The position numbers and the translations under genes were made by a program. Below the pieces are notes generated by a model. The model was not told the DNA's origin. It worked only from the letters and a program-made list of their open reading frames with translations, and did no database searches. Positions 18,344 through 25,663 of a stretch of DNA of 64,000 nucleotides are shown here, in pieces. The stretch's first letter is position 1, and each line of letters begins with the position of its first letter. The stretch is from Microbispora bryophytorum (GTDB lineage Bacteria; Actinomycetota; Actinomycetes; Streptosporangiales; Streptosporangiaceae). The DNA lies in assembly GCF_006874465.1 (NCBI RefSeq), contig NZ_VIRL01000026.1, forward strand, positions 42,256-106,255, written 5' to 3'.

Positions 18344-18766
18344 TCAGTCCGGATCCTTGATCTCGAACAGGTCGAGGCGGTAGGGCAGAAGCGCCGCGAT
18401 CGGCTCCCAGCGTTTCATGCTCATCGTCAGGATGGGCCAGTCGAGGTGCTGAGCGACCGCAACCGCATGCGCTGCCCCCGTGTCCGGCGTATCACCCAAA
18501 TAGGTGAGCACGTCAGCAAGCCGCGCGCTCTCTTCTTCATCGGATATGAACGCGATCCAGACATGCGAGAGGATCTTCAGTGTGCCTGAGAGGATCAGCC
18601 TCTGATCCGGCGTCAGCGCCGCTTCGGCTACCGCCAATGTGAGCGCCGGTACCGTGGTGCGAAGGTCGTGTTCGTCGTAAGCCAGCAGGAGGGCATGCAG
18701 CTCCCGATCGGCTCGGCCCAGCTCCGTTAGGACAGTGTCATCGAGGACGAATCCGAGCGCTGTCAC
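18344..18766 (-). CDS. PIN-like toxin of a type II toxin-antitoxin pair
   Basis: 140 aa, GTG start at 18766 overlapping the antitoxin stop by 4 bp (GTGA), which indicates translational coupling. The N-terminus FVLDDTVLTELGRADREL carries the first acidic residue of a PIN fold. Next comes the helical core (TTVPALTLAVAEAAL) and a C-terminal AHAVAVAQHLDWPILTMSMKRW that resembles the last PIN strand in a common actinobacterial VapC-like family. Members are Mg-dependent RNases. The acidic triad is not fully assignable without alignment, so the nuclease call is family inference. It is paired with the RHH gene immediately upstream. Confidence 0.7.
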   Translation of the reverse strand: MTALGFVLDDTVLTELGRADRELHALLLAYDEHDLRTTVPALTLAVAEAALTPDQRLILSGTLKILSHVWIAFISDEEESARLADVLTYLGDTPDTGAAHAVAVAQHLDWPILTMSMKRWEPIAALLPYRLDLFEIKDPD

Positions 18767-19023
18767 CGGCCCCGCTCGCTTAGATATGCGGCGTGCTGAG
18801 CGGCCCGCGCGCGAGCGCGCTCCATAAGCTCTCTATCTTCCTTCACCTCGTCATGGACTTGCTGGGCTGCCTGCCGGGCACGGGTCTCGTCGCTCTCGTA
18901 CCGCCTAACCAGGTCGGCGAGGACCTGGGAGAGGGTGGTTCCGCGCCCGCGCTCGTCAGCGATCGCACTGATCCGATCACGCAGGGGCTTGGGGACCTTA
19001 ATGGTGGTCATGTCAGCAGTCAT
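18763..19023 (-). CDS. Ribbon-helix-helix antitoxin
   Basis: 86 aa from ATG at 19023 (MTADMTTIKVP); a second ATG at 19011 (MTTIKVP) is equally plausible. TTIKVPKPLRDRISAIADERGRGTTLSQVLADLVRRY is a classic RHH DNA-binding domain (strand, helix, helix). It is followed by a charged helical tail (QQVHDEVKEDRELMERARARA) of the kind that wraps a PIN toxin. The gene precedes and overlaps the toxin gene, as in vapBC operons. A palindromic element directly upstream (19031-19056) is a likely autoregulatory operator. Confidence 0.8.
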   Translation of the reverse strand: MTADMTTIKVPKPLRDRISAIADERGRGTTLSQVLADLVRRYESDETRARQAAQQVHDEVKEDRELMERARARAAQHAAYLSERGR

Positions 19024-19030
19024 ACCACAA

Positions 19031-19056
19031 GGATACTCGGTATACCGCCAGTATCC
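19031..19056 (-). promoter_or_regulatory. Nested palindrome upstream of the RHH-PIN pair (putative operator)
   Basis: A perfect 10-bp palindrome CGGTATACCG (19038-19047) is flanked by GGATAC (19031-19036) and GTATCC (19051-19056), which are complementary to each other. It lies 8-33 bp upstream of the antitoxin ATG in a locally AT-richer patch. Conditional autoregulation by RHH antitoxins commonly uses such sites. Binding is inferred. Confidence 0.6.
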
Positions 19057-19095
19057 CAGAGACGGGAGGGCGGCTGTAAGGTTGCCCACAGGATG

Positions 19096-19407
19096 TCAGC
19101 CTTCCCAGCTCGGCGGGGTGAAGCGAGTGAACATCTCCGCACGCCCCTGGAGAGCGTCCTGGACGGCCTCCTCGTAGCCCGGGCGGGCGTAAGCGAGCAC
19201 ACGAAGCCGCCACTGACGCAACAGCGCCTGCACTTGCTTGAACCGGGCCAGCTCGTACGCGGCGTCCAACGCCTCCTCACGGAACCGGGCCCGGTGCGAT
19301 GGCGGAAGCGCCTCGAAGATCGCGGCCGGGTCCTCACTGGGATTACGTGACTCGATGCGCTCCATGGGCGGAGCGCTTCTCGCGGCCGATAACGGCATCT
19401 CGTACAT
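19096..19407 (-). CDS. DUF6247-like small protein
   Basis: 103 aa from ATG 19407; ATG 19365 would give 89 aa beginning MERIESRNPSED. The core DPAAIFEALPPSHRARFREEALDAAYELARFKQVQALLRQW resembles the DUF6247 family of small actinomycete proteins, which are often found beside toxin-like genes. It is all-helical by appearance, with no membrane segment. It has the same orientation as the RHH-PIN pair 70 bp downstream. A perfect 17-bp inverted repeat starts 8 bp before the longer start, which favours that start lying just inside a regulated promoter. Function unknown. Confidence 0.6.
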   Translation of the reverse strand: MYEMPLSAARSAPPMERIESRNPSEDPAAIFEALPPSHRARFREEALDAAYELARFKQVQALLRQWRLRVLAYARPGYEEAVQDALQGRAEMFTRFTPPSWEG

Positions 19408-19414
19408 GCAATAT

Positions 19415-19454
19415 TGATCAACTAGCGATAACCTTCCTTATCGCTAGTTGATCA
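19415..19454. promoter_or_regulatory. Perfect 17-bp inverted repeat upstream of the DUF6247-like gene
   Basis: TGATCAACTAGCGATAA (19415-19431), a 6-nt spacer, and its exact complement (19438-19454). It is AT-rich and immediately upstream of the minus-strand gene. It could be an operator, a recombination site or a terminator-type hairpin for minus-strand transcripts from the STAND gene. The rest of the gap to 19592 shows no gene. Confidence 0.6.
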
Positions 19455-19592
19455 CTCTGGCGTAGAACACCCGCGTCGCCTACCGGCGCGCCTGGGGACG
19501 GTCGGATCCTGATGCGAGCAGTACAGAGTTAACCCACTGCCGTGCGCCAGACGGTCGAACCCGGGATCCGGAAGCTATCGAGGTCGCTCTGG

Positions 19593-22313
19593 TCAGCCTG
19601 CGGTGGCGGAGGGTGATTCCTTCATCCAAGCTGGGATGTCCTGGCCGGTGACTATGCGGAACTCGTCGGTTACAGCGGTGGCATCTCCCGCATAGGCGAG
19701 ACGTAGCAGGTCGGCGGCCGGGCCGATGATGTCTCCGGCGACGTACTCGGGCAGTTCCTGCGATGCCTGCAACGCCTCAATCAGCGGGGTGATGGCGGCA
19801 CGGAATTGGCGGTCTGCGATCAACACATACCCTCGGGCCATGAGGCTTTGCAGGTAGTCCGGCAGGTAGGCGTCCCGGTTGAGCTCGGCCAGCTCGCCAT
19901 ACAGGCGGACAGCCTCCTCACTGACCGGGACCGCCTCGGCCTGCCGCCCGACCTCCGCCAGCCGCACAGCGTGGTTGTTCAACGAGCCGGCCAGGTTGGG
20001 CAGGTAGGCGTCCCGGTTGAGCTCGGCCAGCTCCCGGCGCAGGCGGACGGCCTCCTCACTGACCGGGACCGCCTCGGCCCGCCGCCCGACCTCCGCCAGC
20101 CGGTTCGCGTGGTTGTTCAACGAGGCGGCCAAGTCGGGCAGGTAGGCGTCCCGGTTGAGCTCGGCCAGCTCCCGGCGCAGGCGGACGGCCTCCTCACTGA
20201 CCGGGACCGCCTCAGCCCGCCGCCCGACCTCCGCCAGCCGGTTCGCGTGGTTGTTTAACGAGGTGGCCAGGTCGGGCACGTAGGCGTCCCGGTTGAGCTC
20301 GGCCAGCTCGCCATACAGGCGGACGGCCTCCTCACTGACCGGGACCGCCTCGGCCCGCAGCCCGACCTCCGCCAGCCGGTTCGCGTGGTTGTTCAACGAG
20401 CCGGCCAGGTTGGGCAGGTAGGCGTCCCGGTTGAGCTCGGCCAGCTCCCGGCGCAGGCGGACGGCCTCCTCACTGACCGGGACCGCCTCGGCCCGCCGCC
20501 CGACCTCCGCCAGCCGCACAGCATGGTCGTTCAACGAGCCGGCCAGGTCAGGCAGGTAGGCGTCCCGGTTCAATGCGGCGAGCTGCTGCCAGAGCCGCAG
20601 GGCCCGGTGGCCTACGGCCAAAGCGCGTGCGTGCAGGCCCGCGTAGAACAGGCGGATAGCCAGGGCGTCATGAATGCGGGCACGGGCGGCCGGATCGGTG
20701 GCGGCGGCCAGCCGGTGCCTGGCCAGGCGGGACGCCACCGCGGCGGCCCCGATGTCGAGATCGATGTGCCGATGACCGGGCAGCAGCGCCTCAATGGCCG
20801 CCAGCAGCTCCGCGTCGATGTCATCCAGGTCGGCCAGGCTGGCCAAAGCGGCGCCACCTGCGTGCACAGCCAGATCAGGGGCGGCGGCCAGCAGCGGATA
20901 CAACTGCCGCTGCGCCAGGTGGGGCCATCGGTGAGCGGCCTCGATCAGCGTGATCACCGCATGCCGTGCCCATACCGGTACGCCGCCGTGCTCGACCGGT
21001 CCGTCATCGGCGTCGGCGGGCGGGGCCAGCAGCCGGGCAGGCGCCGTCTGCGCCCACAGGTCGACGGGAAAATCGTAGGAATGGCCGGGGGTGGACAAGG
21101 CGAGGAAGTCCTCGCCCAGCTGGTCGGGATACAACGGCTCCAGCACCGTGGCACTCGCGTGAGCAGCCGAACCCCCCTCCGGCGAAGCCGGCCCGGGGCC
21201 GGAAGCCGCGGCGGGTGGGTAGCACAGCGCATGATCCTTCAGAAGCTGCCCGATCGCTTGAGTCGACTCGACCTCGGCGCGCGCCAGGGCGGCTTTGCCG
21301 TCGTCATAGCCGAGCCGACCGGTCAACGTCGCGGTGTAGACGATCTGCCCCATCGCCTCCGGCGAGGTCGCCATGGGCCTGTCCCGGCGCAGGGAGGCCA
21401 TCGCCTCCCAGTGATCCCGCTCACGCGCCAGCAGGAACTCCGACACCCGCGCCGGGTCGACGGGCGCCACCTGACCACGCTCGGCGGCCAGCACCGCGGC
21501 CAAAGCGGCCATGTGCACGGTCAGCACCAGCTGAAAGGCCTCATGCCGCTCCAGCGCGGGCGGCGCGGCCGCCGCACCGGCCCCGGGCACCCGCAGCAGC
21601 TCGGCGAACCGATCACGGGCCGCGGCGAACAGCGCCGTACGAGTGATCCCGGTCTCCTGCTCCAGCGGCGCCAGCTCCCGCCGGGTGGGCAGCAGGCGCA
21701 GATCGCGCTGCATCCGCCCCTTCAGACTGTCCCACCAGGTGCCGGCCGGGCGGGCCAGCAACAGCACCCGAACCGGCACCCGTCCGGACACATGCGCGTC
21801 ACGCAGCAGGGTGAGCAGGTCGGCGATGTCCCACCGCTCGGCGTAGTCCACCACCACCAGCACCCCGGCCGCCTCGTCGAAGGCGGGAACCTCGAAGTCC
21901 GCCGCGGTGGAGCGGTCACGCCGGTGGTGGGCCGCCAGCACCGCCCACCCCTGCTGCCGCCACAGGTGCGCCACGTGTCCGGCCAGCCGGGTCTTGCCCT
22001 GCCCGCCCGGCCCATGGATCAGACGCACCGCCACATCCTGCCCGGTGCCCGCATCCCGCCAGTCCGCCAGCTCTGCCAGCAGATCGTGGCGGCCGGTGAA
22101 GGCGACGAGCGCATGAGAGGCCCGCAGCAGCTCACTCGGCTGCGCCCGCGCCTCGCCCGTCGCCGGAGGCGGCGCCGGTGCAGGCCACAGGGCCCACCGG
22201 TACGGCTCCTCGCCCCCATATAGGATCAGGTCTCCGGCCGCCTGGTAAATCCGGGCCAGCCCCGAACCCTCCGCATGCTGGATCACCTTGCGTGACCCAC
22301 GTGACGGCCTCAC
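19593..22313 (-). CDS. STAND NTPase with near-identical TPR repeats
   Basis: 906 aa, ATG start overlapping the upstream gene's stop by 4 bp (22310-22313). Residues about 10-34 hold VIQHAEGSGLARIYQAAGDLI, which shares a motif with the upstream protein. Then come FTGRHDLLAELADW, Walker A GPGGQGKT (101-108), Walker B VLVVVDYAE (151-159) and the sensor VLLLARPAGTWWDSL, followed by winged-helix and helical parts. The C-terminal array (about 575-820) has five 46-aa TPR units with highly similar sequence (LNNHANRLAEVG, EAVPVSEEAVRL, ELAELNRDAY). No catalytic effector domain is evident. STAND-TPR proteins are ATP-switch sensors in conflict or signalling systems. A defence role here is inferred from the island context. 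Confidence 0.85.
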   Translation of the reverse strand: MRPSRGSRKVIQHAEGSGLARIYQAAGDLILYGGEEPYRWALWPAPAPPPATGEARAQPSELLRASHALVAFTGRHDLLAELADWRDAGTGQDVAVRLIHGPGGQGKTRLAGHVAHLWRQQGWAVLAAHHRRDRSTAADFEVPAFDEAAGVLVVVDYAERWDIADLLTLLRDAHVSGRVPVRVLLLARPAGTWWDSLKGRMQRDLRLLPTRRELAPLEQETGITRTALFAAARDRFAELLRVPGAGAAAAPPALERHEAFQLVLTVHMAALAAVLAAERGQVAPVDPARVSEFLLARERDHWEAMASLRRDRPMATSPEAMGQIVYTATLTGRLGYDDGKAALARAEVESTQAIGQLLKDHALCYPPAAASGPGPASPEGGSAAHASATVLEPLYPDQLGEDFLALSTPGHSYDFPVDLWAQTAPARLLAPPADADDGPVEHGGVPVWARHAVITLIEAAHRWPHLAQRQLYPLLAAAPDLAVHAGGAALASLADLDDIDAELLAAIEALLPGHRHIDLDIGAAAVASRLARHRLAAATDPAARARIHDALAIRLFYAGLHARALAVGHRALRLWQQLAALNRDAYLPDLAGSLNDHAVRLAEVGRRAEAVPVSEEAVRLRRELAELNRDAYLPNLAGSLNNHANRLAEVGLRAEAVPVSEEAVRLYGELAELNRDAYVPDLATSLNNHANRLAEVGRRAEAVPVSEEAVRLRRELAELNRDAYLPDLAASLNNHANRLAEVGRRAEAVPVSEEAVRLRRELAELNRDAYLPNLAGSLNNHAVRLAEVGRQAEAVPVSEEAVRLYGELAELNRDAYLPDYLQSLMARGYVLIADRQFRAAITPLIEALQASQELPEYVAGDIIGPAADLLRLAYAGDATAVTDEFRIVTGQDIPAWMKESPSATAG
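19861..20550 (-). repeat. Five tandem 138-bp units encoding TPRs
   Basis: The marker GGCAGGTAGGCGTCCCGG recurs at 19861, 19999, 20137, (with one change) 20275, 20413 and 20551, a strict 138-bp period. Units differ by only a few bases each, for example swapping CTCGCCATACAGG for CTCCCGGCGCAGG. Such homogeneity implies recent expansion or ongoing gene conversion inside the sensor array. Confidence 0.9.
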
Positions 22314-22735
22314 CGCTTGCCGATGTCGCGGCCGGCCTGATCCACCCGCCCGTCCTCGGCAGCCGTGGCCTGCTGACGCACCGGGCGTGCTTCATCGGAG
22401 GTGGCACCACTCCCCGCAGCATCGTCGTTGCTTCCTCTGGACCGCGACTGCCCGGTGTTGATGTCGCGGCCAGCTTGAATGACGCGGCCACGCCCGGTGG
22501 CCTTGGCCCGCTGCCGCACACCGCCGCCACCGCGTCTCCGCTCAGCGAACAGCCCGTACACCGCCACCCCCAGCCCGACCAGAGCCACGAACAGCCCGAT
22601 CACACTGGCCAGCTTGTCCGCCTTATCCAGCCCCACCCGCGACAGGTAGACGCCCAGCGCCGCCAGGGCCGCCACCGCGACCCCGGCTCCACCCCATACC
22701 GCTCCCCATCCGCGCATACCGGCATCATCAGCCAC
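22310..22735 (-). CDS. Two-TM protein with repeated QAGRDI motif, partner of the STAND NTPase
   Basis: 141 aa from GTG 22735; ATG 22717 (MRGWGAVWGG) is an alternative. Two hydrophobic helices (VWGGAGVAVAALAALGVYL and ASVIGLFVALVGLGVAVYGLF) are followed by an Arg/Gly-rich cytosolic tail. The tail carries two copies of a motif, GRVIQAGRDINTG and GRVDQAGRDIGKR. The STAND protein has a related string near its N-terminus (RIYQAAGDLI), so the motif may mediate their association. The genes overlap by 4 bp and form one operon. I recognise no enzymatic domain. It could be a membrane-perturbing effector or an anchor for the NTPase. Confidence 0.7.
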   Translation of the reverse strand: MADDAGMRGWGAVWGGAGVAVAALAALGVYLSRVGLDKADKLASVIGLFVALVGLGVAVYGLFAERRRGGGGVRQRAKATGRGRVIQAGRDINTGQSRSRGSNDDAAGSGATSDEARPVRQQATAAEDGRVDQAGRDIGKR

Positions 22736-22743
22736 CTATCAAG

Positions 22744-22758
22744 ATCACACCATGTGAT
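22744..22758. promoter_or_regulatory. Short palindrome upstream of the two-TM/STAND operon
   Basis: ATCACA-CCA-TGTGAT, 9 bp upstream of the GTG start, in an AT-richer patch. Plausible repressor half-sites or part of the minus-strand promoter; no clear -35/-10 pair was identified. Confidence 0.35.
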
Positions 22759-22774
22759 TCGCTCGGCAAATGCA

Positions 22775-23605
22775 TCAGGCCTCTCGCGCCGTCCATGAAA
22801 CGTGACTGTTGCCACGTGTACGCACGAGTTTCGGCGCGATCAGAACCCGTAGCTTCGACTCGACGCCCTGACCGCCGGCGGCTGAGAGCAGGTCGGCGGC
22901 GTCGACGATTTCGGCGCGGATGTTCTCGATCACGGGGGTTTCCAGCCACCAGTGGTAGCAGCCGTCGAGCACAGGTCCTCGGACCAGGGTGAGGGCGTCC
23001 CAGAGGTCGGTGGTGGAGTTGTGTTTGGCGCCGCGGTCGGCGAGCTCTTGAAAGCGGGTCCAGTCCAGGGTGATGGCGTGGACGCGGTACACGTAGGCGG
23101 AGTCGCACAGGATGCGTGCCTGGCCGTCGGGGGCCTTTCCGAGTTTGCCGCGGGTGCGGGTGATGAGTTGGCGCAGTTGGTCGGAGGGCTTGGTGGTGTC
23201 GGGGTCGGGGCCCATCATGGCGGCGAGCTGGATGTTGCGGAGCCCGGTCGGCCCGGCCAGGGCCAGGGCGAGCACGAGTTCGGCCATCTTCGGTTGGAGG
23301 TCGGCGACGGTGCCGGTGATCTCCAGCGGCCCGAGGATGGATACCTGCACCGCGTTCAGCGCCTCATCGCGCTGCGACTCGGGCTCGGCAGCTTCCGACT
23401 GTGCGGGCTCCCCCACCTCGAACGCCACGTGTTCCTGCTGGTCGTCAGCAAGTTCCGAGATGGCTGCCCCGTTCGCGCCACTCGCCGGCGGCAGCAGGCT
23501 CTCGCCCGCATAGGCGTCATACGGCGGGGCGTCTGCGGCTACGTCGGTGGTGTCGGCGGCGGCGGTGAACAGTTCCCCGAGCCGTTGGTAGGACTCGAGC
23601 GGCAT
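22775..23605 (-). pseudogene. Winged-helix/BTAD transcriptional regulator domain, C-terminally truncated
   Basis: 276 aa. After a low-complexity acidic N-terminus comes an OmpR/SARP-like winged helix (VQVSILGPLEITGTVADLQPKMAELVLALAL ... SDQLRQLITRTRGKLG), then the start of a bacterial transcriptional activation domain (DWTRFQELADRGAKH ... DALTLVRGPVLDG ... IRAEIVDAADLLS). The BTAD helical repeats should go on for about 100 more residues. Instead the sequence turns into unrelated text (GVESKLRVLIAPKLVRTRGNS) and stops near the STAND operon. ATG 23605 overlaps the LysM gene's stop (TGATG). In relatives the LysM and BTAD parts form one long protein, so this is probably half of a gene reshaped by deletion. 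Confidence 0.6.
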
Positions 23606-24978
23606 CAGGTGCGGCCCTGGGTGAACGGGGCGGGTGGCGTACCGGCGGGCTGGGCCAGCAGCAGTTCGACGGTGCCGGCGCGGACGCGTGCGCCGAGCAC
23701 GTGCGGCAGGTCGCGGCCGGCAGCGGCGGTGGCATCACCGAGGGTGGCCAGGGCCTGGCGGGCGGGTCCGCGAGCGTCGGGTGCGGCCAGGCGGTGTAGT
23801 TCCTGCTCGGTGCGCAGGGTGTCGGGGTCGGTGGGCAGGGTGATGCGGCGGCCGCGGCGGCGTGCTTGGCGTTGGGCGTGGCGGAGGCGGGCGAGGGTGA
23901 GCAGGGAGCCGACGGCCACTCCCCCGGCGAATGCCGCAACCGGTGCGCTGGGACCGCTGTCTTCCGCCTCTCCGCCGTCGGTCAGCAGGATCGCGGTCGG
24001 TTCCGGCGCCGATATACGCGCCTCCCGGGTCTGTGGCGTGTACGCGGGTGGGGCAGCGTCTCCTACGACTGCCGGTTGCTCCCCCTCCTTCGAGAACTCC
24101 TGGCTGGCCGAGGGCGGGGGCGAGGAGGGGGCGCCGTCGTGCGGGCGGGAGAACTCGGGTGCGGCGCTCGGGTGGCCGGAGTGGCGATCCGTGACGGGCG
24201 GCTGTGGCCGGTCGAGGTCGGTCGCGGTGGCCGGCATGCGCAGCACCCAGCCGGGACGGATCACATCGGGCTGGGTGAAACGCGCGCCGTCGGTCATGGC
24301 GCGGCCGGTGTTGAGGTCGGCGATTTCGGTGTAGCGGTCGCCGTCGCCGAGGTGGTGTTCGGCGATGGTCCATAGGCAGTCGCCGCGGCGCACCTGGTAC
24401 GCCGCGTGCGTGAGCCGCAGCACTCGGGCGTGCGCCTGGCCGGACAGAGCGTGAGTCCCGGTCGTGGTGAACTGTCCAAACCCCGATGACGTGTCAGCGC
24501 CGGCGAAGCGTAGGGGATCGCGGCCGGCGTCCGGTGCAGCGGTGGTGGTGTCAGCCAGCGCGGCGGGGGCGGCGGCGACCACGGCGGCCGGCGGGACGGC
24601 GGCCATGACGAACGCGGCCGGGGAACCGGCGGCGAGCGCGACCGAGGAGATGAGCTGGGCCGACAGCCACTGGGCGGCGCCGAGCCCGGGCAGGTGCGGG
24701 GTGGCGCGGCCGCTGATGCGGGAGGCGAGCTCGACCAGGGTGCTGGCCACGAAGCCCGCCCACGCCGCCCAGCTCACAACCTTGACGACGGCGAGGAAGA
24801 GGGTGCCGTCGTCGCGGTGGGTGAGTGCGTGGCCGATCTCGCCCAAGCCCGGGAGATGGGCGGGCAGGGGGGATCCGGCCAGCGCATACAGCACCAGGGG
24901 CACGCCGGCGATGAGCGCGGTCAGGACGGTGGCGGCCAGCAGCGCCCGCAGCCCGTCCAGCAGGCGGAACCTCGTCAT
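23605..24978 (-). CDS. Membrane LysM protein (N-terminal half of a LysM-BTAD regulator)
   Basis: 457 aa, ATG overlapping the TadE-like stop by 4 bp. Hydrophobic helices lie near the N-terminus (LLAATVLTALIAGVPLVLYALAG; LFLAVVKVVSWAAWAGFVAS) and a long Ala-rich one near 120-150. A LysM domain follows (AYQVRRGDCLWTIAEHHLGDGDRYTEIADLN, to PGWVLRMPA), then a Pro/Ser linker and a last helix (VAAFAGGVAVGSLLTLARL). The protein ends just after VELLLAQPAGTPPAPFT, where intact family members continue into an NTPase-like region and a BTAD regulator. It co-occurs with Tad-pilus genes, consistent with the TadE fragment upstream. Probably a truncated, non-functional half. Confidence 0.65.
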   Translation of the reverse strand: MTRFRLLDGLRALLAATVLTALIAGVPLVLYALAGSPLPAHLPGLGEIGHALTHRDDGTLFLAVVKVVSWAAWAGFVASTLVELASRISGRATPHLPGLGAAQWLSAQLISSVALAAGSPAAFVMAAVPPAAVVAAAPAALADTTTAAPDAGRDPLRFAGADTSSGFGQFTTTGTHALSGQAHARVLRLTHAAYQVRRGDCLWTIAEHHLGDGDRYTEIADLNTGRAMTDGARFTQPDVIRPGWVLRMPATATDLDRPQPPVTDRHSGHPSAAPEFSRPHDGAPSSPPPSASQEFSKEGEQPAVVGDAAPPAYTPQTREARISAPEPTAILLTDGGEAEDSGPSAPVAAFAGGVAVGSLLTLARLRHAQRQARRRGRRITLPTDPDTLRTEQELHRLAAPDARGPARQALATLGDATAAAGRDLPHVLGARVRAGTVELLLAQPAGTPPAPFTQGRT

Positions 24979-25388
24979 TGCAGTTCTCCCTCCACGCCGG
25001 GGACGAGGCGGGCGGTGGCCGTCCCGGTCACCGCGATGTCGTTGATGCCGATCAGGGCCAGGAACAGGGTGGGCTCGGTTACTCGTACGCGGACCTGGAT
25101 GGCGTGGGTGCCGGCCGGTGTGGCGGTCCCGGTGTGGCCGGTGGTGGCGAGGTAGGAGCGCGCGGCGCGCAGGGCGGCGGCCCGGTCGACGATGTAGCGG
25201 CCGTCGGTGTAGGCGGCGCGCTGGTCGACGTATCCGGCGCCGGCCCGAGCCGCCTCTTCCGCGACATTGAAGGCTTCGCGGCCGGCGCGGAGTTTGGCGG
25301 TGCCGTCCCACAGGAAGCCGGCGAGCACCAGCATCAGCGGGAAGACCGCCACGGCGGTGAACAGGGTGACCGACCCGCGGTCGCGTGT
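24975..25388 (-). pseudogene. TadE/TadG-like pilus-assembly protein, start lost
   Basis: The minus-strand frame reads RTRDRGSVTLFTAVAVFPLMLVLAGFLWDGTAKLRAGREAFNVAEEAARAGA. This is the typical TadE-like membrane segment plus the AxEAARAGA motif, and it ends in ATARLVPGVEGELQ. No start codon precedes RDRGSVT. At about 25390 the sequence becomes the 3' part of tnpB on the other strand. The first usable GTG (25352) lies inside the membrane helix. The gene has therefore lost its first codons at the mobile-element junction. Confidence 0.7.
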
Positions 25389-25390
25389 CC

Positions 25391-25624
25391 TTGCAAAACG
25401 CGATGCCGCTGGGCGTGCGCGAGTGGAGGTGCGCCTGCGGCGCGGTCCATGACCGCGACGTCAACGCCGCCGCGAACTCCTCGCCGCCGGGCTGGCGGAG
25501 AGGTAAAACGCCTGTGGAGCTGGTGTAAGACCTCAACGGAGACCTCCGAGAGGGCAACCGGCAGTGAAAAACGAAGACCAACCCGTGAGGGTTGGAATCC
25601 CCCTCCTTCAGGAGGGGGAGGATG
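25391..25624 (+). pseudogene. tnpB: 3' remnant of an IS200/IS605-family tnpB
   Basis: MPLGVREWRCACGAVHDRDVNAAAN is the zinc ribbon and RuvC-III segment of TnpB (final catalytic Asp in DRDVNAA). One base is missing after GCGAAC, so the sense continues one frame over as LLAAGLAER, a stop, then NACGAGVRPQRRP and the usual tail (QPVRVGIPLLQEGEDVK). It is on the same strand as the 5' remnant at 17445. With about 330 core codons absent, the two pieces may be the two ends of one tnpB. Inactive as a protein gene. Confidence 0.85.
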
Positions 25625-25630
25625 TCAAGG
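25578..25630 (+). ncRNA. Omega-RNA-like terminal hairpins and right end of the IS605-family element
   Basis: Two perfect hairpins follow each other: CCAACCC-GTGA-GGGTTGG (25578-25595) and CCCCCTCC-TTCA-GGAGGGGG (25599-25618), then GAGGATGTCAAG. In IS200/IS605 elements the guide-RNA scaffold of TnpB overlaps the 3' end of tnpB and finishes at the right end in this manner. The hairpins are seen directly; expression and function are inferred and doubtful given the dead tnpB. Confidence 0.5.
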
Positions 25631-25663
25631 TGTCTCTCCTCCAACCGCGTATCGGGGTGCGGC

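Noticed and set aside
19553..19569. tRNA T-arm-like string (GGTCGAACCCGGGATCC), possible att site
   Set aside because: No acceptor, D or anticodon stems around it on either strand, and the T-stem does not pair.
19861..20550. CRISPR-like periodic repeats
   Set aside because: A 138-bp period with no unique spacers, fully inside a coding frame; TPR units.
20385..22223. 612-aa open frame on the plus strand
   Set aside because: It is a mirror frame of the STAND gene. Its repeats (VGQVGVPVELGQLPAQADG) are the antisense of the TPR units, and it has no domain or RBS.
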